From: Acinetobacter bouvetii DSM 14964 = CIP 107468
GTDB lineage: Bacteria > Pseudomonadota > Gammaproteobacteria > Pseudomonadales > Moraxellaceae
DNA length: 48,727 nucleotides
Reading direction: 5' to 3'
Assembly: GCF_000368865.1 (NCBI RefSeq)
Contig: NZ_KB849725.1
Span: forward strand, 1-48,727
Part shown: positions 40,245-48,727 of the stretch, piece by piece
Numbering within the stretch: position 1 is the first letter of the stretch
Layout: every line of letters begins with the position of its first letter
Program-made: the position numbers and the translations under genes
The notes under the pieces: generated by a model
What the model was told of the DNA's origin: nothing
Database searches by the model: none
What the model saw: only the letters and a program-made list of their open reading frames with translations

Positions 40245-40313
40245 ACGGGGCTCTTATTAAAGCTTGGCTCTAGTCGAGATTTATCTCTCTTAATTATCTC
40301 TGGAAACATTGCA

Positions 40314-40826
40314 ATGAATGCGGCCGCTTCACAAGACACTCCTCTCGTTGGAATTATCATGGGTTCTCAATCTGATTGGGCAACTTTAGAAAACACTGCC
40401 AATATGCTGAAACAGCTTGGCGTTCCATTTGAAGCGGAGGTTGTGTCAGCGCACCGTACTCCAGACCGTTTATTTGAATATGCGGAAACCGCGCGTGACC
40501 GCGGCATTCAGGTGATTATTGCCGGTGCAGGCGGCGCTGCGCATTTGCCGGGCATGTGCGCAGCGAAGACTGACCTGCCTGTACTGGGTGTTCCAGTCAA
40601 ATCATCTATTTTAAACGGTGTAGATTCATTGCTGTCTATCGTGCAGATGCCTGCAGGCATTGCAGTAGGCACTTTAGCCATTGGCCCTGCCGGCGCAACC
40701 AATGCAGCCATCATGGCGGCGCAAATTTTAGGTTTAACGCGTCCAGACATTGCAAAAAATGTGGCTGATTTCCGCGCTGCGCAAACTGAAAAAGTTGCCG
40801 GCAATAATATTCCGGGCCAAGCTTAA
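40314..40826 (+). CDS. purE: N5-carboxyaminoimidazole ribonucleotide mutase
   Basis: 170 aa from ATG 40314. PurE rearranges N5-CAIR to CAIR in purine synthesis. Conserved segments are [27 protein letters not shown] and [17 protein letters not shown]. The reading frame extends upstream to 40194, but the promoter lies inside that stretch, so the ATG at 40314 is the real start. It is 15 bp before purK and co-transcribed. Confidence 0.97.
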   Translation: MNAAASQDTPLVGIIMGSQSDWATLENTANMLKQLGVPFEAEVVSAHRTPDRLFEYAETARDRGIQVIIAGAGGAAHLPGMCAAKTDLPVLGVPVKSSILNGVDSLLSIVQMPAGIAVGTLAIGPAGATNAAIMAAQILGLTRPDIAKNVADFRAAQTEKVAGNNIPGQA

Positions 40827-40841
40827 AACGGGACATACATC

Positions 40842-41963
40842 ATGGATAAAACCATCGGTATTTTTGGCGGCGGCCAGCTGGGCCGCATGATGGCGCAGGC
40901 AGCATTGCCGCTGAATATTCAATGCACCTTCTTTGAAGCCAATACAGACTGCCCTTCGGCAGCTTTAGGTCCAGTCTATTCAGCCAAAGCGGAAAATGGC
41001 TTAAGCGAATTTATCGCAAGCGCAGACGTGTTCAGCTTAGAATTTGAAAATACGCCATTGGCTGATGTCGATGTGCTAACTAAAAACAAAACGCTGCATC
41101 CGCCGCGTCAGGCTTTAGCCATTGCGCAGCATCGTTTGTCAGAAAAAGCGTTATTTGATGAGCTGGCGATTCCTGTTGCGCCGTATAAAGCCGTGACTTC
41201 ACTTGAGCAGCTGAAAAGCGCTGCCGCTGAATTAGGCTTGCCGCTGGTTTTAAAAACCTCTCGCGGCGGCTATGACGGCAAAGGACAGTTTGTTTTACGC
41301 AGCGAAGATCAGATGGATCAGGCGTGGGCTGAACTCGGCCCTGCTGGCGAATTGATTGCAGAAAGTTTTGTGACCTTCTCGCGTGAAGTGTCGATTATTG
41401 CCGTGCGCGGTCAAAACGGCGATGTGAAAACGTGGTCATTGGCTGAAAACCATCATCATAATGGCATCTTGTCGCATTCCATTGTCCCTGCGCCCAACAG
41501 TGCAGATTTACAGCCGGTTGCGCAAGACTACATTACCCGCCTGCTCAATCATTTGAATTATATCGGTGTGCTGACTTTAGAACTGTTTGTCACAGACAAA
41601 GGTCTCTATGCCAATGAGATGGCGCCGCGCGTGCATAACTCCGGCCATTGGTCGATTGAAGGCGCGGTTTGTTCACAGTTTGAAAACCACATCCGCGCCG
41701 TGGCGGGTTTGCCGTTAGGCTCAACAGCTGTTGTACGCCCGACAGTAATGGTGAACATTATTGGACTGCATCCAAAAACTGCAGATGTGCTGGCTTTGGA
41801 AGGCGCGCATTTGCATTTATATAACAAGTCTGAGCGTGAAGGCCGTAAAATTGGCCACATTACGCTGATGCCGAATGACAGTGCCGAATTAACGGCTTTA
41901 TGCCGCCAATTGGCGAAAATTCTGCCGAATCCATTGGCGCTGAGCGAAGATATGACCATCTAA
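40842..41963 (+). CDS. purK: N5-carboxyaminoimidazole ribonucleotide synthase
   Basis: 373 aa ATP-grasp enzyme that makes N5-CAIR from AIR, ATP and bicarbonate, the step before PurE. The N-terminus IGIFGGGQLGRMMAQAA, the ATP-grasp part VLKTSRGGYDGKGQFV and the C-terminal NEMAPRVHNSGHWSIEG are typical. It is the second gene of the purEK operon and ends at a strong terminator. Confidence 0.97.
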   Translation: MDKTIGIFGGGQLGRMMAQAALPLNIQCTFFEANTDCPSAALGPVYSAKAENGLSEFIASADVFSLEFENTPLADVDVLTKNKTLHPPRQALAIAQHRLSEKALFDELAIPVAPYKAVTSLEQLKSAAAELGLPLVLKTSRGGYDGKGQFVLRSEDQMDQAWAELGPAGELIAESFVTFSREVSIIAVRGQNGDVKTWSLAENHHHNGILSHSIVPAPNSADLQPVAQDYITRLLNHLNYIGVLTLELFVTDKGLYANEMAPRVHNSGHWSIEGAVCSQFENHIRAVAGLPLGSTAVVRPTVMVNIIGLHPKTADVLALEGAHLHLYNKSEREGRKIGHITLMPNDSAELTALCRQLAKILPNPLALSEDMTI

Positions 41964-41979
41964 AGCTGTAGTTGCTGTT

Positions 41980-42012
41980 AAAAAAAGCGATCACAAGAGT
42001 GGTCGCTTTTTT
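41980..42012 (+). terminator. Terminator of purEK
   Basis: 14-bp stem AAAAAAGCGATCAC/GTGGTCGCTTTTTT (one A-G mismatch or wobble) with an AAGA loop. Confidence 0.92.
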
Positions 42013-42259
42013 ATTTGGATTCATTCAGGCATGATGGCGCCACTTTGCAAAAAAGTGGCCGTTAATCGGATCAGAATGAAAATAAATTGCCTGCTTTTTA
42101 TCCGTTTAGATAAAATCGGAGCATAGAAAAATAAACGGAAAGCAAAATAAAGCGAATTTTTCGCAAGAATACGACTTTTAAAATATGGCCCGCAATTGAA
42201 TGCGGCGCTGATTTTGACCTAAAAAAACTGAAACAGCAGAGATCTCAGTCAGCTTGGGC

Positions 42260-42657
42260 TGTGGATATCTTTTTGGGCGTGTTTTGAATTTAAAAATAGA
42301 AGTAAAAAGTTTGAATTCAAAAGCCAATTTTAAATTTAAATCGGATGTTTAAATTTAAAATGAATTTAAAAGTTTTGGCGCCGTTTGAATTTAAATTCAA
42401 AAACAATAAATTTAAAGGTAAATAAATGAATTCAAAGTTTTGAATTTAAAAAATACCGAGCTTGAGTTTTGATGCTTGTGATTTTATATGGCGTTGATTG
42501 TTAAAGCTAAAGAACAATTGTGGATAAATGAATTTAAAAGGGCTTTGTTGAATTTAAAGTGTTTGCTGAGCCAGAGATGCTTTTTGAATTCAAAATCTGA
42601 AATGCGCAGCGCTGTGGATAAGTGGTTTTAAATTTAAAAGATGCTTTTGAATTTAAA
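42260..42657. repeat. Dense AT-dodecamer array with DnaA boxes (oriC-like vocabulary)
   Basis: Fifteen copies of a dodecamer with core RAATTYAAA, starting at 42283, 42310, 42329, 42348, 42359, 42384, 42390, 42405, 42425, 42439, 42527, 42547, 42583, 42627 and 42646. Several are perfect palindromes (TTTGAATTCAAA, TTTAAATTTAAA) and two overlap as TTTGAATTTAAATTCAAA (42384-42401). Two perfect DnaA boxes (TGTGGATAA at 42519-42527 and 42613-42621) and a near one (42260-42268) are interspersed, one touching a dodecamer. No gene lies in 42013-42756. oriC and the 15.4-kb cluster use the same motifs. Confidence 0.85.
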
Positions 42658-42756
42658 CCAGAATGAATATTCATTTACGCTTTGATTCAGAAAAGCGGAA
42701 TTGAAAGTGTTAAGGTAAAAAGCATAGTTTAGATATCAAGAATCATTAGGGATTTT

Positions 42757-44040
42757 ATGCACCGTTTTGCTTTTCTTTTCGGTTCAGTTTTTTTAGCGGC
42801 GACTCAGGCGAATGCTGAGCTCATTATTAATGGTCAAAAAGTTGCGGGCAGTTCAAATGTTGCAACCTCCGATTATAGCCCTCAGAATTCATTTCAAGGC
42901 TGTATTGCCAATTTAAAAAGCCAAGCGATGGCGAATGGCGTGTCTGCGTCCACTTATGACCGCTACACGCAAAATTTAACGCCTGATTATTCTGTGATTG
43001 AAAAATTAAATTACCAGCCGGAATTTTCCACGCCGATTTGGGATTATTTGTCAGGCTTGGTGGATGATGAGCGTGTTGCAGTGGGTCAGCAAAAATTGGC
43101 GCAGCATCGTGAAGTGCTGAATCGTGTAGCATCAATTTACGGTGTGCCTGCGGAAACCGTGGTTGCGGTATGGGGTGTGGAAAGCAATTTTGGCGCTATT
43201 TCAGGTTCTTATCCTTTACTGCAGTCTTTGGGAACGTTGAGCTGTGAAGGACGCCGCCAAAGCTATTTCCGCGGTGAGTTTTTTGCTGCGATGCGCATTT
43301 TGCAGCGTGGCGATTTAACTGAATCACAGCTCAAAGGCTCATGGGCAGGCGCGTTTGGCCATACCCAGTTTATGCCATCGACGTATGAAGAGCTGGCGGT
43401 AGATTTTGATGGCGATGGACGCCGTGATTTGGTGTCGAGCACCGCTGATGCTTTGGCATCGACTGCCAATTTCCTCAAAAAGCGCGGCTGGCAATCCGGA
43501 CAGCCGTGGGGATTTGAAGTGAAAAATCCGCAAGCGGCTTCTCTCAGCGGTGAAAGCCGCCGCAATAAAAAGCCGCTGTCTTACTGGATGCAAAATGGCT
43601 TGGTGCGTACAGATGGCTCAGCGTTAATTCAAGGCGGTTTATCCTCTAGCTCACAAGCGGGGCTGATGGCGCCTGCAGGCGCCAATGGCCCGCTGTTTCT
43701 AGTCTTTAAAAATTTTGATGCGATCTACAGTTATAACGCAGCGGAAAGTTATGCCTTGGCGATTGCGCATTTATCTGACCGTTTACAGGGGCAAGGCGCT
43801 TTCAGTACACCATGGCCTACGGATGATGCGGGCACTTCACGCGCAGAGCGCCGTGAAATTCAGCAGTATTTATTGAATAAAGGCTATGATATTGGCGCTG
43901 TGGATGGCTTAATCGGCGACAAAACCCGTCAGGCAATCCGTCAAGAGCAGGTAAAGTTTGGTTTAAGCCCAACAGGGCGGGCCGGACAGCAGATTCTGCG
44001 TGTGATCCGCAGCGAAAATGCCAGAACAATGATGCACTGA
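42757..44040 (+). CDS. Lytic murein transglycosylase, MltB family, with peptidoglycan-binding domain
   Basis: 427 aa. A signal peptide is probably cut after ANA (residue 20), and no lipobox Cys is seen, so it is likely soluble in the periplasm. The catalytic domain holds Glu142 in AVWGVESNFG, LGTLSCEGRR and SWAGAFGHTQFMPSTY. Residues about 365-415 form a PG_binding_1 repeat (QQYLLNKGYDIGAVDGLIGDKTRQAI). It cleaves glycan strands to 1,6-anhydroMurNAc products, the substrate class of the convergent anmK. The upstream 400 bp is the dodecamer array. Confidence 0.93.
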   Translation: MHRFAFLFGSVFLAATQANAELIINGQKVAGSSNVATSDYSPQNSFQGCIANLKSQAMANGVSASTYDRYTQNLTPDYSVIEKLNYQPEFSTPIWDYLSGLVDDERVAVGQQKLAQHREVLNRVASIYGVPAETVVAVWGVESNFGAISGSYPLLQSLGTLSCEGRRQSYFRGEFFAAMRILQRGDLTESQLKGSWAGAFGHTQFMPSTYEELAVDFDGDGRRDLVSSTADALASTANFLKKRGWQSGQPWGFEVKNPQAASLSGESRRNKKPLSYWMQNGLVRTDGSALIQGGLSSSSQAGLMAPAGANGPLFLVFKNFDAIYSYNAAESYALAIAHLSDRLQGQGAFSTPWPTDDAGTSRAERREIQQYLLNKGYDIGAVDGLIGDKTRQAIRQEQVKFGLSPTGRAGQQILRVIRSENARTMMH

Positions 44041-44065
44041 TTATAAAGTTAAAGTGATTTGTGTG

Positions 44066-44094
44066 AAAAAGGCCTGCTGAACAGCAGGCCTTTT
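44066..44094. terminator. Terminator between the MltB-like gene and anmK
   Basis: 13-bp stem AAAAGGCCTGCTG... with AGCAGGCCTTTT around AAC, symmetric for two convergent genes. Confidence 0.9.
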
Positions 44095-44114
44095 GCTTTA
44101 AATTGCCATAGTGC

Positions 44115-45242
44115 TTAGACGGCAGTGATGGTTCCTAGGATGCGGTAGCCTTCAGCGCCTGTGACGGCAGGCAAGTTGCCCGCCAGCTGATGCATGAAAC
44201 GCATGGCCAGCCATGCAAAAGCCGCGGCTTCAACCCAAGTTGGGCTCAGGCCTAAATCTGCTGTGCTTTGCACGGTCCATTGATGTTTGCGCAGGCGCCA
44301 GCGCAGCTGCTCCAGCAAATGTGAATTGTAAGCGCCGCCGCCGCAGACATAGACTTCACCGGTTGGCATGCCTGAGCGGTAAATGGCTTTTTTAATGGCG
44401 CGGGTGGTCAGCTTCATTAAGGTCGCTTGAATGTTTTCCGGCGTATCTTCCAGCTCGTCATATTCCGAGTCGTTATGCCAGTCTAAAATCTGTTCATCCA
44501 GCCATTCTAAATTGAAATCTTCACGGCCGGTGCTTTTCGGAGGTTCTTTTGAGAAGAATTCATGCGCCTGCAGGCGGTCTAATAAGCTGCGGATGGGGGT
44601 GCCATACGCGGCCCAATTGCCATTTTCATCATAAGGCTGGCCTGTATAGCGGTGGCACCATGCATCCATCAAAATATTGGCAGGGCCTGTGTCAAAGCCG
44701 TAAACACCTTCAGGATTGCCTGCTGGCAATAAGCTGACATTGGCGATGCCGCCTAGGTTCAAGATGACGCGATGAATGCTTTCATGCTGGAACATATCTT
44801 GGTGAAACGCAGGAACCAGCGGCGCGCCTTGACCGCCGGCAGCCATATCGCGGCGGCGGAAGTCTGAAATCACAGGGATTTGGGTGATTTCAGTAATGAT
44901 ATTCGGATCGCCAATTTGCAGGGTAAAGCCATGTTCCGGACGGTGGCGGATGGTTTGACCATGCGAACCGACCGCTTTGATTTGACTGCGGTCTAGCTGA
45001 TTTTCTTTAATGAGGCGGTTAATGCCTTCACCAATCATTTTTGCCAGTGCAACATCGGCTTGCCCCATGCGGTCAATTTCATTATCGCCAGGCAAGGTCA
45101 AGGCCATCAGTTCATCGCGCAGATCGGGATCAAATTCGAGCGTGAGGGTTGCATGAAGCTGCAAAGGGTTAAAGGAAGCAGCGGCAATATCGACACCATC
45201 CATGCTGGTGCCGGTCATCACGCCAATATAGATCGCGGTCAT
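44115..45242 (-). CDS. anmK: Anhydro-N-acetylmuramic acid kinase
   Basis: 375 aa from ATG 45242. It phosphorylates and opens 1,6-anhydroMurNAc to MurNAc-6-P in cell-wall recycling. Signature segments are YIGVMTGTSMDGVDIA at the N-terminus, FRRRDMAAGGQGAPLVPAFH and GFDTGPANILMDAW. In-frame sequence to 45293 is excluded because the family begins at MTAIYIGVMTGTS. It is divergent from tyrS (81-bp gap). Confidence 0.96.
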   Translation of the reverse strand: MTAIYIGVMTGTSMDGVDIAAASFNPLQLHATLTLEFDPDLRDELMALTLPGDNEIDRMGQADVALAKMIGEGINRLIKENQLDRSQIKAVGSHGQTIRHRPEHGFTLQIGDPNIITEITQIPVISDFRRRDMAAGGQGAPLVPAFHQDMFQHESIHRVILNLGGIANVSLLPAGNPEGVYGFDTGPANILMDAWCHRYTGQPYDENGNWAAYGTPIRSLLDRLQAHEFFSKEPPKSTGREDFNLEWLDEQILDWHNDSEYDELEDTPENIQATLMKLTTRAIKKAIYRSGMPTGEVYVCGGGAYNSHLLEQLRWRLRKHQWTVQSTADLGLSPTWVEAAAFAWLAMRFMHQLAGNLPAVTGAEGYRILGTITAV

Positions 45243-45323
45243 GATTATTCTTAAGCCTGCAATGTGCTGAAAAAGTGTTAGTATATCGCACAAATTGAAT
45301 AACTGATGTGTTTGGGTTTTGTG

Positions 45324-46742
45324 ATGTCAAATTTCCTGCCGGCTGAAGAACAACTTGCTCTCATTCAACGAGGCACGCATGAAATTATTTCTGAAGAAGA
45401 TCTTCTGAAGAAATTAAAAGAAAATCGTCCTTTAAAAATTAAAGCGGGCTTTGACCCGACTGCGCCTGACTTGCACTTGGGGCATACAGTTTTAATTAAT
45501 AAACTTAAAGTTTTTCAAGACTTAGGTCATGATGTGACCTTCCTGATCGGTGACTATACCGCAATGATCGGCGACCCGACAGGCAAGAGCGCGACACGTC
45601 CGCCTTTGTCGCGTGAACAGGTGCTGGAAAATGCCAAAACTTATCAAGAACAGGTCTTTAAAATTCTTGATCCGAATAAAACCAAAGTGCGTTTTAACTC
45701 TGAATGGTTTGCAGAGAAAACAGCGGCAGACCTTATTCAGCTGGCATCTCAGCAGACCGTGGCGCGCATGCTGGAACGCGATGACTTCACCAAGCGTTAT
45801 AACAGCCATCAGCCGATTGCAATTCATGAGTTTTTGTATCCATTGGTTCAAGGCTATGACTCGATTGCCCTTGAGGCGGATGTTGAGTTGGGCGGCACAG
45901 ACCAAACCTTTAACTTATTGATGGGGCGTACACTTCAGGGCCGCTATGATCAGGAAGCGCAGGTCTGCATTACGGTGCCCATCCTTGAGGGCTTAGACGG
46001 TGTGAATAAAATGTCTAAGTCTTTAGGTAACTATATTGGGGTATTTGATGCGCCAGGCGCAATGTACCAAAAAGTGCTGTCTATGCCGGATGCTTTGATT
46101 GAGCGTTATTTTGAGCTTTTAAGCTTTAAATCAATTGAAGAGATTCAGCAGCTGTTAAAAGAAGTGGCAGAGGGCCGCAACCCGCAAGAAGTGAAGAAAA
46201 TTCTAGCACTTGAGTTGGTAGAGCGTTTTCACGGTGCAGAAGCTGCAAAAAATGCACATAAAGGTGCAGGGAATCGTATTATTGAGGGTGAGATACCTGA
46301 AGATATAGAGACTGTTGATGTTAATTTTATCGTGGATGTTCCTTATTTAGTTTCAGTCATTAATAGAGCAAGGTTAACGAAAAGCTCAGCTCAAACGAAA
46401 GATGCATTAAAACGTGGTGCTGTTAGGGTTAATGGGGATGTTGTAAATAATCCTCAAATAGAGCTTCTTCATGGTAATGAATATATTATTCAGGTTGGGA
46501 AAAAAGCAATTAAAAAGGTTCGCATTATACAATCCAGTTTTATTCAACATATGAGTGTCTCTGAGGTAGGTGAGTGTTTCGAGTTGGATGTGATTTTTGA
46601 AAAATCAAATTTAATCTATACATATATTATTTCTCCTAATTTAAAATTAGAGTTTGATGAATTATTATCTGATGATAGTAGAGGGAAATGGTTTAATAAA
46701 AAGGTGAAAGATCAGATCAGTTTCACAAGTAGACCTCAATAA
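45324..46742 (+). CDS. tyrS: Tyrosyl-tRNA synthetase with replaced, extended C-terminus
   Basis: 472 aa from [10 protein letters not shown]; bacterial TyrS of this type is usually about 400. The catalytic domain is normal: HLGH (51-54) and KMSKS (229-233). An S4 RNA-binding domain follows (about 340-400). From about residue 310 (46250) the DNA turns AT-rich with different codon use, and after [11 protein letters not shown] (about 401) the protein runs on for about 70 residues that match nothing I know. A degenerate copy of an ordinary TyrS C-terminus lies downstream (46808-46964). I infer that the original 3' end was replaced by foreign DNA while the gene stayed in frame. Confidence 0.93.
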   Translation: MSNFLPAEEQLALIQRGTHEIISEEDLLKKLKENRPLKIKAGFDPTAPDLHLGHTVLINKLKVFQDLGHDVTFLIGDYTAMIGDPTGKSATRPPLSREQVLENAKTYQEQVFKILDPNKTKVRFNSEWFAEKTAADLIQLASQQTVARMLERDDFTKRYNSHQPIAIHEFLYPLVQGYDSIALEADVELGGTDQTFNLLMGRTLQGRYDQEAQVCITVPILEGLDGVNKMSKSLGNYIGVFDAPGAMYQKVLSMPDALIERYFELLSFKSIEEIQQLLKEVAEGRNPQEVKKILALELVERFHGAEAAKNAHKGAGNRIIEGEIPEDIETVDVNFIVDVPYLVSVINRARLTKSSAQTKDALKRGAVRVNGDVVNNPQIELLHGNEYIIQVGKKAIKKVRIIQSSFIQHMSVSEVGECFELDVIFEKSNLIYTYIISPNLKLEFDELLSDDSRGKWFNKKVKDQISFTSRPQ

Positions 46743-46807
46743 AATTAGTTTACGTCACCTGACCGTTTAGGCTTTTTACGGATAAAAATTTTATTGTCTC
46801 TATTTTA

Positions 46808-46964
46808 CGGGCAGCGGGCCTTGTGAAAAAATGCTGCACAAGCGAAAGATGCGGTTAAAGTGGATTGGGAGTAGGTAGATGCCGGTTTCTCAGTTGCTGA
46901 AAATAAAACTTTGATTGTTCAGGCGAGTAAAAAAGCGATTGCAAAAGTTATTTTTGTTGATTAG
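46808..46964 (+). pseudogene. Displaced remnant of the native tyrS 3' end
   Basis: Reading to TAG 46964 gives AGLVKNAAQAKDA, then VKVDWE, stop, VDAGFSVAENKTLIVQASKKAIAKVIFVD. This is the normal S4-domain end of a TyrS, damaged by a one-base slip in the A tract (about 46826), a short deletion after KDA (about 46853) and an in-frame TAG (46872). It is followed by what looks like the original tyrS terminator. It is therefore the old gene end, pushed downstream by the new one. Confidence 0.85.
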
Positions 46965-46984
46965 TTTTTATTTAAGTTATTGAT

Positions 46985-47013
46985 AAAAAAGCAGGCTTCG
47001 GCCTGTTTTTTTA
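46985..47013 (+). terminator. Original tyrS terminator
   Basis: Stem AAAAAAGCAGGC/GCCTGTTTTTT with a TTCG tetraloop and T tract, directly after the tyrS remnant. Confidence 0.9.
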
Positions 47014-47095
47014 TTAAAATTATTATATTAATAAATCAAATAAGTAAATTCAAAAAAAACCTTATAAAAACAAGAGTTAAATTTTGCCAATCAGC

Positions 47096-47226
47096 TTGCA
47101 TTTTATTTTGGTTATGTATAAGATTTATCCATCTAGAGAATGTGTATAAAAACATATCTAGAGGGTAGAAATAACAAAAAAACTCCACAAGTTTTTCAGT
47201 CTCTTCCCCAAGGGACTCTTTTTTGT
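47096..47226 (+). ncRNA. Candidate small RNA 1
   Basis: A promoter-like pair TTGCAT (47096-47101) and TATAAG (47117-47122, 15-bp spacer) is followed by a stem-loop with arms ATCTAGA...ATGT and ACAT...CTAGA (about 47131-47164). After an A-rich single-stranded stretch comes a terminator, AGTCTCTT/AAGGGACT with a CCCC loop and six Ts (47199-47224). There is no ORF. The predicted RNA is about 95 nt. Identity is not recognised. Confidence 0.5.
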
Positions 47227-47242
47227 GAATTTTAAAAATAAC

Positions 47243-47316
47243 TATAATAACAGCGATGGATCGAGTAAAGATTCAACTCCAAGGAAGAGATTTTGGGAGA
47301 GATCTCTTCCTTTTTT
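47243..47316 (+). ncRNA. Candidate small RNA 2 with strong terminator
   Basis: A consensus TATAAT (47243-47248) lies just after the previous terminator. A short transcript would end in the hairpin GGAAGAGAT/ATCTCTTCC (47283-47310) followed by six Ts. Its purine-rich segment AACTCCAAGGAAGAG echoes ACTCCACAAG in candidate 1. The -35 is poor, so the promoter is tentative; the terminator is strong. Confidence 0.42.
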
Positions 47317-47382
47317 ATTGCCTGCATTTATATATAAGTGGATCTATCAAACCGATCTTTCAGCAAATGGCTGAGGCAGGCA

Positions 47383-47999
47383 TTATTTGGTGGCGAACCG
47401 AATAAAGCTGACTTTGGGCAGCGGCTGCTTCACCAGAGCTGTATCCCTTACGAATGCCGATAATGTCTCCTAATGCAAGCTATGATGAAATCATAGCAAT
47501 GCTGACTAAGACCATATCGCTATAGGTTTTGCAGCTGCCGAAATCTGCATCAAATCGCTATGACACTGCCGCATACAAGCCTTCACCCGCTAAAAATACC
47601 AAATTGACTTTCATAATTAGGCAAACGCCCGCAGCGGTCATGAGGCCGCTGAATAGGCATGCTACTATTTACAGGGCATAGTGATGAATGTTCCAGTCTT
47701 GTGTAATACATCAGGCTGTCTATCAGGGCGCCAAAGACCATTCCTGCAGGTAGCTGCAGCTATTATTGATGCTATTGAAAATTTTTTCCCAGCGAAATCA
47801 TGTGCAGCGCATTCATAAGAATATGTATCAGAACAGTCAGTGTTCCGATCGATCTATCTAAAATAAAACTGCAGCTGTAAGGCATAGATGAAACAGGTGA
47901 TGTTCCTCAATTTGAATGTATAGACAGCACCACGCCAAAAGCCATCAGTGCCAGGTCAGAAATCAGCAGTGCGAAGCGGGAAATAAAATGCGCAGGCAT
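47383..47999 (-). pseudogene. Decayed YczE-like (YitT-related) membrane protein gene
   Basis: On the minus strand from ATG 47999 the pieces read, in shifting frames: RFALLISDLALMAFGVVLSI, then RSIGTLTVLIHILLMNALHM, GMVFGALIDSLMYY, LVFLAGEGLYAAVS, a stop, YSDMVLVSIAMISS, a stop, LALGDIIGIRKG and a final TALVKQPLPKVSFIRFATK. Order, spacing and total length (about 205 codons) match YczE-type multi-spanning membrane proteins, including the conserved FG..iD, GEG, DmvLV and IREGT positions. Several frameshifts and internal stops mean it is not functional. The open stretch 47907-48239 is only its N-terminal piece plus chance upstream reading. Confidence 0.78.
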
Positions 48000-48505
48000 A
48001 TCAGTCAAGTTTTGGAACAAAAATGCAGTGTATGAGAAAGAGCATGGCCGCTCTATGCGCCTAAAGGATAAAAACAGCGCTGTAATAAAAATGATATTTA
48101 GAAAATAGCATTGTGCACTGTAAGCCAGTGACCGTGAAAATAAGGCCTTGGCTTGCAATCCATAAGAATTAAAGTATTGACGGCACGGCTGTGTCATTGA
48201 TTTTGATCTTTGCCTGCTGCAAATGCTCGAGGCAGGCAAGTGCTGATTAGCGTCATGCGATTTTAGCAGCGTGCATTTTTTTATTCACGGACATTTATGC
48301 TCCTTTAAACAAAGCCTTTAAAAATTTCAGGCTATTTTGAAGAAATAGCCTTGGAATTTTTTTGCACCCATCGCAGAATTTATAAAAATAATTTCAAATA
48401 AATAAACTTTATCTGCTTAAAATGATTAAAAAATAGGTGAAAAAGCGATTTTTTTGCCAAATTTGTAGAAAAAAAAGACACACGTGAACAATATCGTTAA
48501 TTAGC
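48000..48505. other. Intergenic region upstream of the right rrn promoter
   Basis: About 500 bp without a gene I can support. It holds a hairpin AGGCTATTT/AAATAGCCT (48329-48351) followed by a T run, possibly a terminator, and then a very AT-rich, A-tract-rich stretch (48353-48500) like an UP element upstream of the rRNA promoter. Confidence 0.5.
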
Positions 48506-48727
48506 GCTTGCAAAGATTCAGAAATGCTCTAGAATGCACCCCATACCGACGAGATAGACGGAAACGAACGAAGCGCGAAGCGCTGAGTTGTTGAGTATAT
48601 CGAAGTCCAGCGCTTAATACTGACGAAGTATTAAGAAGATCATTAAGAGATTATGAAGAACAACTTGTGTGGATTTTTACTGGTTGATTGATCGAAATTA
48701 TTTTCATTGATTGATGGTAGAAATTAC
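48506..48727 (+). promoter_or_regulatory. rRNA operon promoter P1 and 5' leader (right copy, firing rightward)
   Basis: TTGCAA (48508-48513), 16 bp, TAGAAT (48530-48535), a C-rich discriminator and a leader to the window end. 48506-48719 is identical to the reverse complement of 1-214. The 16S gene should begin shortly beyond the window. Confidence 0.82.

Noticed and set aside
47907..48239. 110-residue open frame taken as an intact membrane protein gene
   Set aside because: Only its last part resembles a family (YczE), and the rest of that family's motifs continue downstream in other frames past stops. It is the head of a pseudogene plus chance upstream reading.

Overview
The window is almost certainly the replication-origin region of an Acinetobacter (Moraxellaceae) chromosome. 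Evidence is the gene order gyrB-recF-dnaN-dnaA | rpmH-rnpA-yidD-yidC-mnmE, the tandem AdeT-like solute-binding proteins, and protein sequences typical of the genus. Gene content does not fix the species. oriC lies at about 22.43-22.80 kb between dnaA and rpmH, and the two arms diverge from it. Each window edge is a copy of the same 214-bp rRNA promoter/leader, in inverted orientation and firing outward, so oriC is bracketed by two divergent rrn operons.

Left arm (1-22.4 kb): ppiA, an acetoacetate-decarboxylase-like protein, a parS site, an HSL-type esterase, a coiled-coil lipoprotein, a decayed 1-kb gap, then grpE and dnaK, each with a candidate sigma-32 promoter. Next come a matrixin-type metalloprotease, a small conserved protein, erpA, three tandem AdeT-like periplasmic binding proteins, an ABC-F ATPase, an AT-rich DnaA-box cluster, an NTF2-like protein, and the gyrB-recF-dnaN-dnaA block on the minus strand.

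Right arm (23-46.7 kb): rpmH-rnpA-yidD-yidC, mnmE, an MFS permease, a divergent metal-efflux pair (RcnR/DmeR-type repressor and DmeF with a polyhistidine loop) around a visible operator, a second perfect parS, a DsbC-like isomerase, a GlsB-family protein, hpt, guaD, a nucleotidyltransferase, and a TerC-family exporter behind a yybP-ykoY manganese riboswitch. These are followed by sotB, two small GNAT proteins with a tiny membrane ORF between them, an SH3-like secreted protein, mpl, a DUF486 protein, purEK, a dense AT-dodecamer/DnaA-box array, an MltB-family transglycosylase, anmK and tyrS.

Right edge (46.2-48.7 kb): this is accessory and decayed. The 3' third of tyrS is AT-rich and carries a roughly 70-residue extension. 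The displaced, degenerate native tyrS end lies just downstream, the footprint of a 3'-end replacement. Then come two candidate small RNAs with terminators and a YczE-like membrane-protein pseudogene before the second rrn promoter.

The most notable signal is one vocabulary, DnaA boxes plus an AT-rich palindromic dodecamer (TTTRAATTYAAA), at three separate places: oriC, 15.3-15.56 kb and 42.26-42.66 kb. The 42-kb copy is denser in the dodecamer than oriC itself.
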